Origin: Aldehydirespirator sp965117015
GTDB taxonomy: Bacteria; Actinomycetota; Acidimicrobiia; Acidimicrobiales; Aldehydirespiratoraceae
DNA: 64,000 nt
NCBI GenBank assembly: GCA_965117015.1
Contig: OZ220747.1
Location: 1,116,001-1,180,000, forward strand
Direction of reading: 5' to 3'
Shown in pieces: positions 62,131 through 64,000 of the stretch. How positions within the stretch are numbered: position 1 is the first letter of the stretch; every line of letters starts with the position of its first letter. The position numbers and the translations under genes were made by a program. The notes beneath the pieces are model-generated. The model did no database searches. It had not been told where the DNA came from and saw nothing but the letters and a program-made list of their open reading frames with translations.

Positions 62131-64000
62131 ATGACCACGATCGCACCGGACCAGCCAAGAGTCCTGGTGCCGGGGTTGCTGATGCTGGAGCCGGGAGTGG
62201 AGCGCTACCGGGTGACGGGCGGTGGCGCCACGGTGGTGGCGCTCGACGCGGGCGATGAGTTGGAGGTCGTCGACCCCGAGGGTCGCCAGCCTTGCGAGCT
62301 GGTGGCATTCGACGCCGCCGGCCGATCCGACCCCGGCCTGCTCGGCCCCGCGGACGCTTCGGGGAACGGCAACGGCAGTCGGGCCCGCTCCACCGGAGAC
62401 CCGGCCGCGGTAGGCATCCTCTCCGCCGAGCTTCAGGACGCCCGGCGGGTGCGGGCCGGACTTGAACGCGTCGGCGTAGACCTGGCCGCCCTGCAGGCCG
62501 CGACTCCATTGAGGGTCTTGGACGGCGACAACACCGGCGGCACCCGGTCCCGGGTAGTGGCCCACGCGGACATCGCGTGCGTTATCGCTGCGCCGGGTGA
62601 GCCGATGTCGGCCCACGGCGGTTCTCCCCCCACCGACCTGATCGCCTACGTGCACCGCCGCGATCCAACCCGCGCTAAGGCTGAGCCCCTGCTGCCCGCG
62701 CCGCTGGCCGACCCCAGCCAGGACTTCATCATCAAGCACAGCACCGCCAGGGCGTACGAGGTCGCCAAGGGCGACTGGTTCCAGGTCGTCGATGTGGAGG
62801 GCCGGCAGTGCTCCGACTTCCAGTGCTTCGCAGCCGCCGATCTCGACGCCGGGCTCGACGTGAGCCTCGACGCCACGATCACTCGCTCCCTCATGGGAGC
62901 GACCTGTCCGGCGCCCGGCCTCTACTCCAAGTTCTTCAACGCCAAGATGCAGCCGCTGGTCGAGGTGATCCAGGACACCGTGGGCCGCCATGACACCTTC
63001 AACACCGCCTGCAACGCCCGCTACTACGAGGAGCTGGGCTACCCGGGCCACATCAACTGCACCGACAACACCAACAACGTCCTCGACCCCTACGGAGTAG
63101 CCCGCCGCCGGGGCTGGGAGGCCATCAACTTCTTCTACAACACCAACCTCGACGACCACAACCAGATCTACCTCAACGAGCCGTGGTCCCGTCCCGGCGA
63201 CTACGTCCTGCTGCGAGCTCTGGAGGACCTGGTGTGCGTGTCCACCTCCTGCCCCGACGACATCGACGCGGCCAACGCCTGGAACCCCACCGACATCGCG
63301 GTGCGGGTCTACCCCTCTGCCAACCGGTTCAAGAAAGCGACGGCGATCCGCATGACTGCAGACTCCGAGGCACAGCTGACCTCCGAGACCGGCTTCCATC
63401 CCCGCACCTCGGCCCTCACCCGCAGCTTCAGCGAGTACTGCGGCTACTGGCTGGCCGATTCCTACACGGCCCACGGACCCATCACCGAGTACTGGGCCTG
63501 CCGGCAGGCCGCGGCGGCCATCGACCTCTCCCCGCTGCGCAAGTACGAGGTCACCGGCCCCGACGCCGAACTGCTGATGCAGACCTGCGTCACCCGCAAC
63601 GTCCGCAAACTCGCCGACGGCCAGGTGTCGTACACCGCCATGTGCCACCACACCGGCGGCATGATCGACGACGGCACCGTGTTCCGGCTCGGGCGCGAGA
63701 ACTTCCGCTGGATCGGCGGGCAGCTCGGGTACAGCGGCGTCTGGCTGCGGGAGCAGGCCCAGCGCCTGGGACTGCAGGCATGGGTGCGCAGCTCCACCGA
63801 GCAGCTCCACAACCTCCAGGTCCAGGGGCCCAACAGCCGCCAGATCCTTGAGCAGGTGATCTGGACCCGTCCCGACCAGCCGACGATCTCGGAGCTGGGG
63901 TGGTTCCGGTTCGCCATCGCCCGCATCGGCGACTACGACGGGATCCCGCTGGTGGTGTCCCGCACGGGCTACACCGGCGAGCTCGGCTTCGAGGTGTTCT
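62131..64000 (+). CDS. DUF1989-DUF1989-aminomethyltransferase (GcvT) fusion, C-terminus cut by window edge
   Basis: An open frame of 623 codons from ATG 62131, GGGAGG seven bases before. Residues 1-200 form a degenerate DUF1989 copy (LEVVDPEGRQPCELVAF, MSAHGG). Residues 205-420 are a complete second copy (GDWFQVVDVEGRQCSDFQCF, NTACNARYYE, DPYGVARRRGWEAINFF, VCVSTSCPDD). From about 435 a GcvT-like folate-binding aminomethyltransferase follows (EYWACRQAAAAIDLSPLRKYEVTGPDAELLMQ, YTAMCHHTGGMIDDGTV, VSRTGYTGELGFEVF). It may move C1 units from N-methyl compounds to tetrahydrofolate. The last GcvT barrel is missing from the window. Confidence 0.93.
   Translation, partial: MTTIAPDQPRVLVPGLLMLEPGVERYRVTGGGATVVALDAGDELEVVDPEGRQPCELVAFDAAGRSDPGLLGPADASGNGNGSRARSTGDPAAVGILSAELQDARRVRAGLERVGVDLAALQAATPLRVLDGDNTGGTRSRVVAHADIACVIAAPGEPMSAHGGSPPTDLIAYVHRRDPTRAKAEPLLPAPLADPSQDFIIKHSTARAYEVAKGDWFQVVDVEGRQCSDFQCFAAADLDAGLDVSLDATITRSLMGATCPAPGLYSKFFNAKMQPLVEVIQDTVGRHDTFNTACNARYYEELGYPGHINCTDNTNNVLDPYGVARRRGWEAINFFYNTNLDDHNQIYLNEPWSRPGDYVLLRALEDLVCVSTSCPDDIDAANAWNPTDIAVRVYPSANRFKKATAIRMTADSEAQLTSETGFHPRTSALTRSFSEYCGYWLADSYTAHGPITEYWACRQAAAAIDLSPLRKYEVTGPDAELLMQTCVTRNVRKLADGQVSYTAMCHHTGGMIDDGTVFRLGRENFRWIGGQLGYSGVWLREQAQRLGLQAWVRSSTEQLHNLQVQGPNSRQILEQVIWTRPDQPTISELGWFRFAIARIGDYDGIPLVVSRTGYTGELGFEVF

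Noticed and set aside
61819..63810. 663-codon minus-strand open frame
   Set aside because: Antisense to the DUF1989-GcvT fusion, Val/Gly/His-rich composition and no domain.

Overview
The window is a dense, GC-rich (about two thirds G+C by eye) bacterial chromosome segment. There is no stretch over 300 bases without a gene, and I see no insertion sequence, prophage, CRISPR array, rRNA or tRNA. Actinomycete-style traits (frequent GTG/TTG starts, ATGA and GTGA overlaps, MmpL transporter, luciferase-like flavin/F420 oxidoreductase, many Rieske and SDR enzymes, DUF1989-aminomethyltransferase fusion) point to an actinobacterium, plausibly an uncultured Acidimicrobiia-like marine or host-associated lineage. 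That taxonomic placement is inference.

Layout. 1-1771: a truncated amidohydrolase and a divergent acetamidase/formamidase. 1802-11264 (minus): a catabolic operon with two Rieske oxygenase alpha subunits, one beta subunit, a class I aldolase, a DUF1989 protein, an MFS and an MmpL exporter, preceded by an MBL-fold hydrolase. 11341-13092: an NCS2 nucleobase permease fused to a histidine-kinase-like ATPase domain. 13137-25710: a compact polyketide cluster: alpha/beta hydrolase, a 3.2-kaa type I PKS (KS-AT-DH-cMT-ER-KR-ACP-KS, ending in a module whose AT is missing although both flanking linkers remain), a free-standing ACP with its own promoter, an Sfp-type phosphopantetheinyl transferase and a PhyH-type dioxygenase. 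25720-35049 (plus): amidase, Rieske oxygenase, flavin reductase, TPP-dependent dehydrogenase E1 alpha and beta, a free-standing lipoyl-domain protein with no E2, two SDRs, a methenyl-tetrahydromethanopterin cyclohydrolase (Mch) and a Mer-like luciferase-family oxidoreductase, most with overlapping or nearly touching ends.

35067-45819 (minus): esterase, a secreted or anchored unknown, an IPNS-like 2OG oxygenase joined to a complete BMP-type (nucleoside-like) ABC importer, an enoyl-CoA hydratase and an ADP-forming acyl-CoA synthetase. 45910-49820 (plus): a molybdenum hydroxylase whose Mo subunit and FAD/[4Fe-4S] subunit are fused. 49907: a PaREP1/HEPN-like protein with a clear promoter. 50296-58074 (minus): acyl-CoA ligase, hydantoinase/oxoprolinase B and A, cupin, VOC protein, histidine phosphatase without a normal start codon, and a TauD-type dioxygenase. 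58141-64000 (plus): XRE-cupin regulator, small membrane proteins, an ammonium transporter preceded by three tandem 20-bp repeats and followed by three tiny proteins, and a DUF1989-DUF1989-GcvT fusion running off the end.

Taken together the genes suggest uptake and oxidative breakdown of small nitrogenous compounds (nucleobases, hydantoins, amides, N-methyl compounds) with ammonium handling, next to an unusual polyketide cluster. The most unusual parts are the AT-deleted terminal PKS module with a discrete ACP, and the Rieske / E1-lipoyl / Mch / Mer-like operon, which may be a C1-handling pathway not normally ascribed to Actinobacteria.
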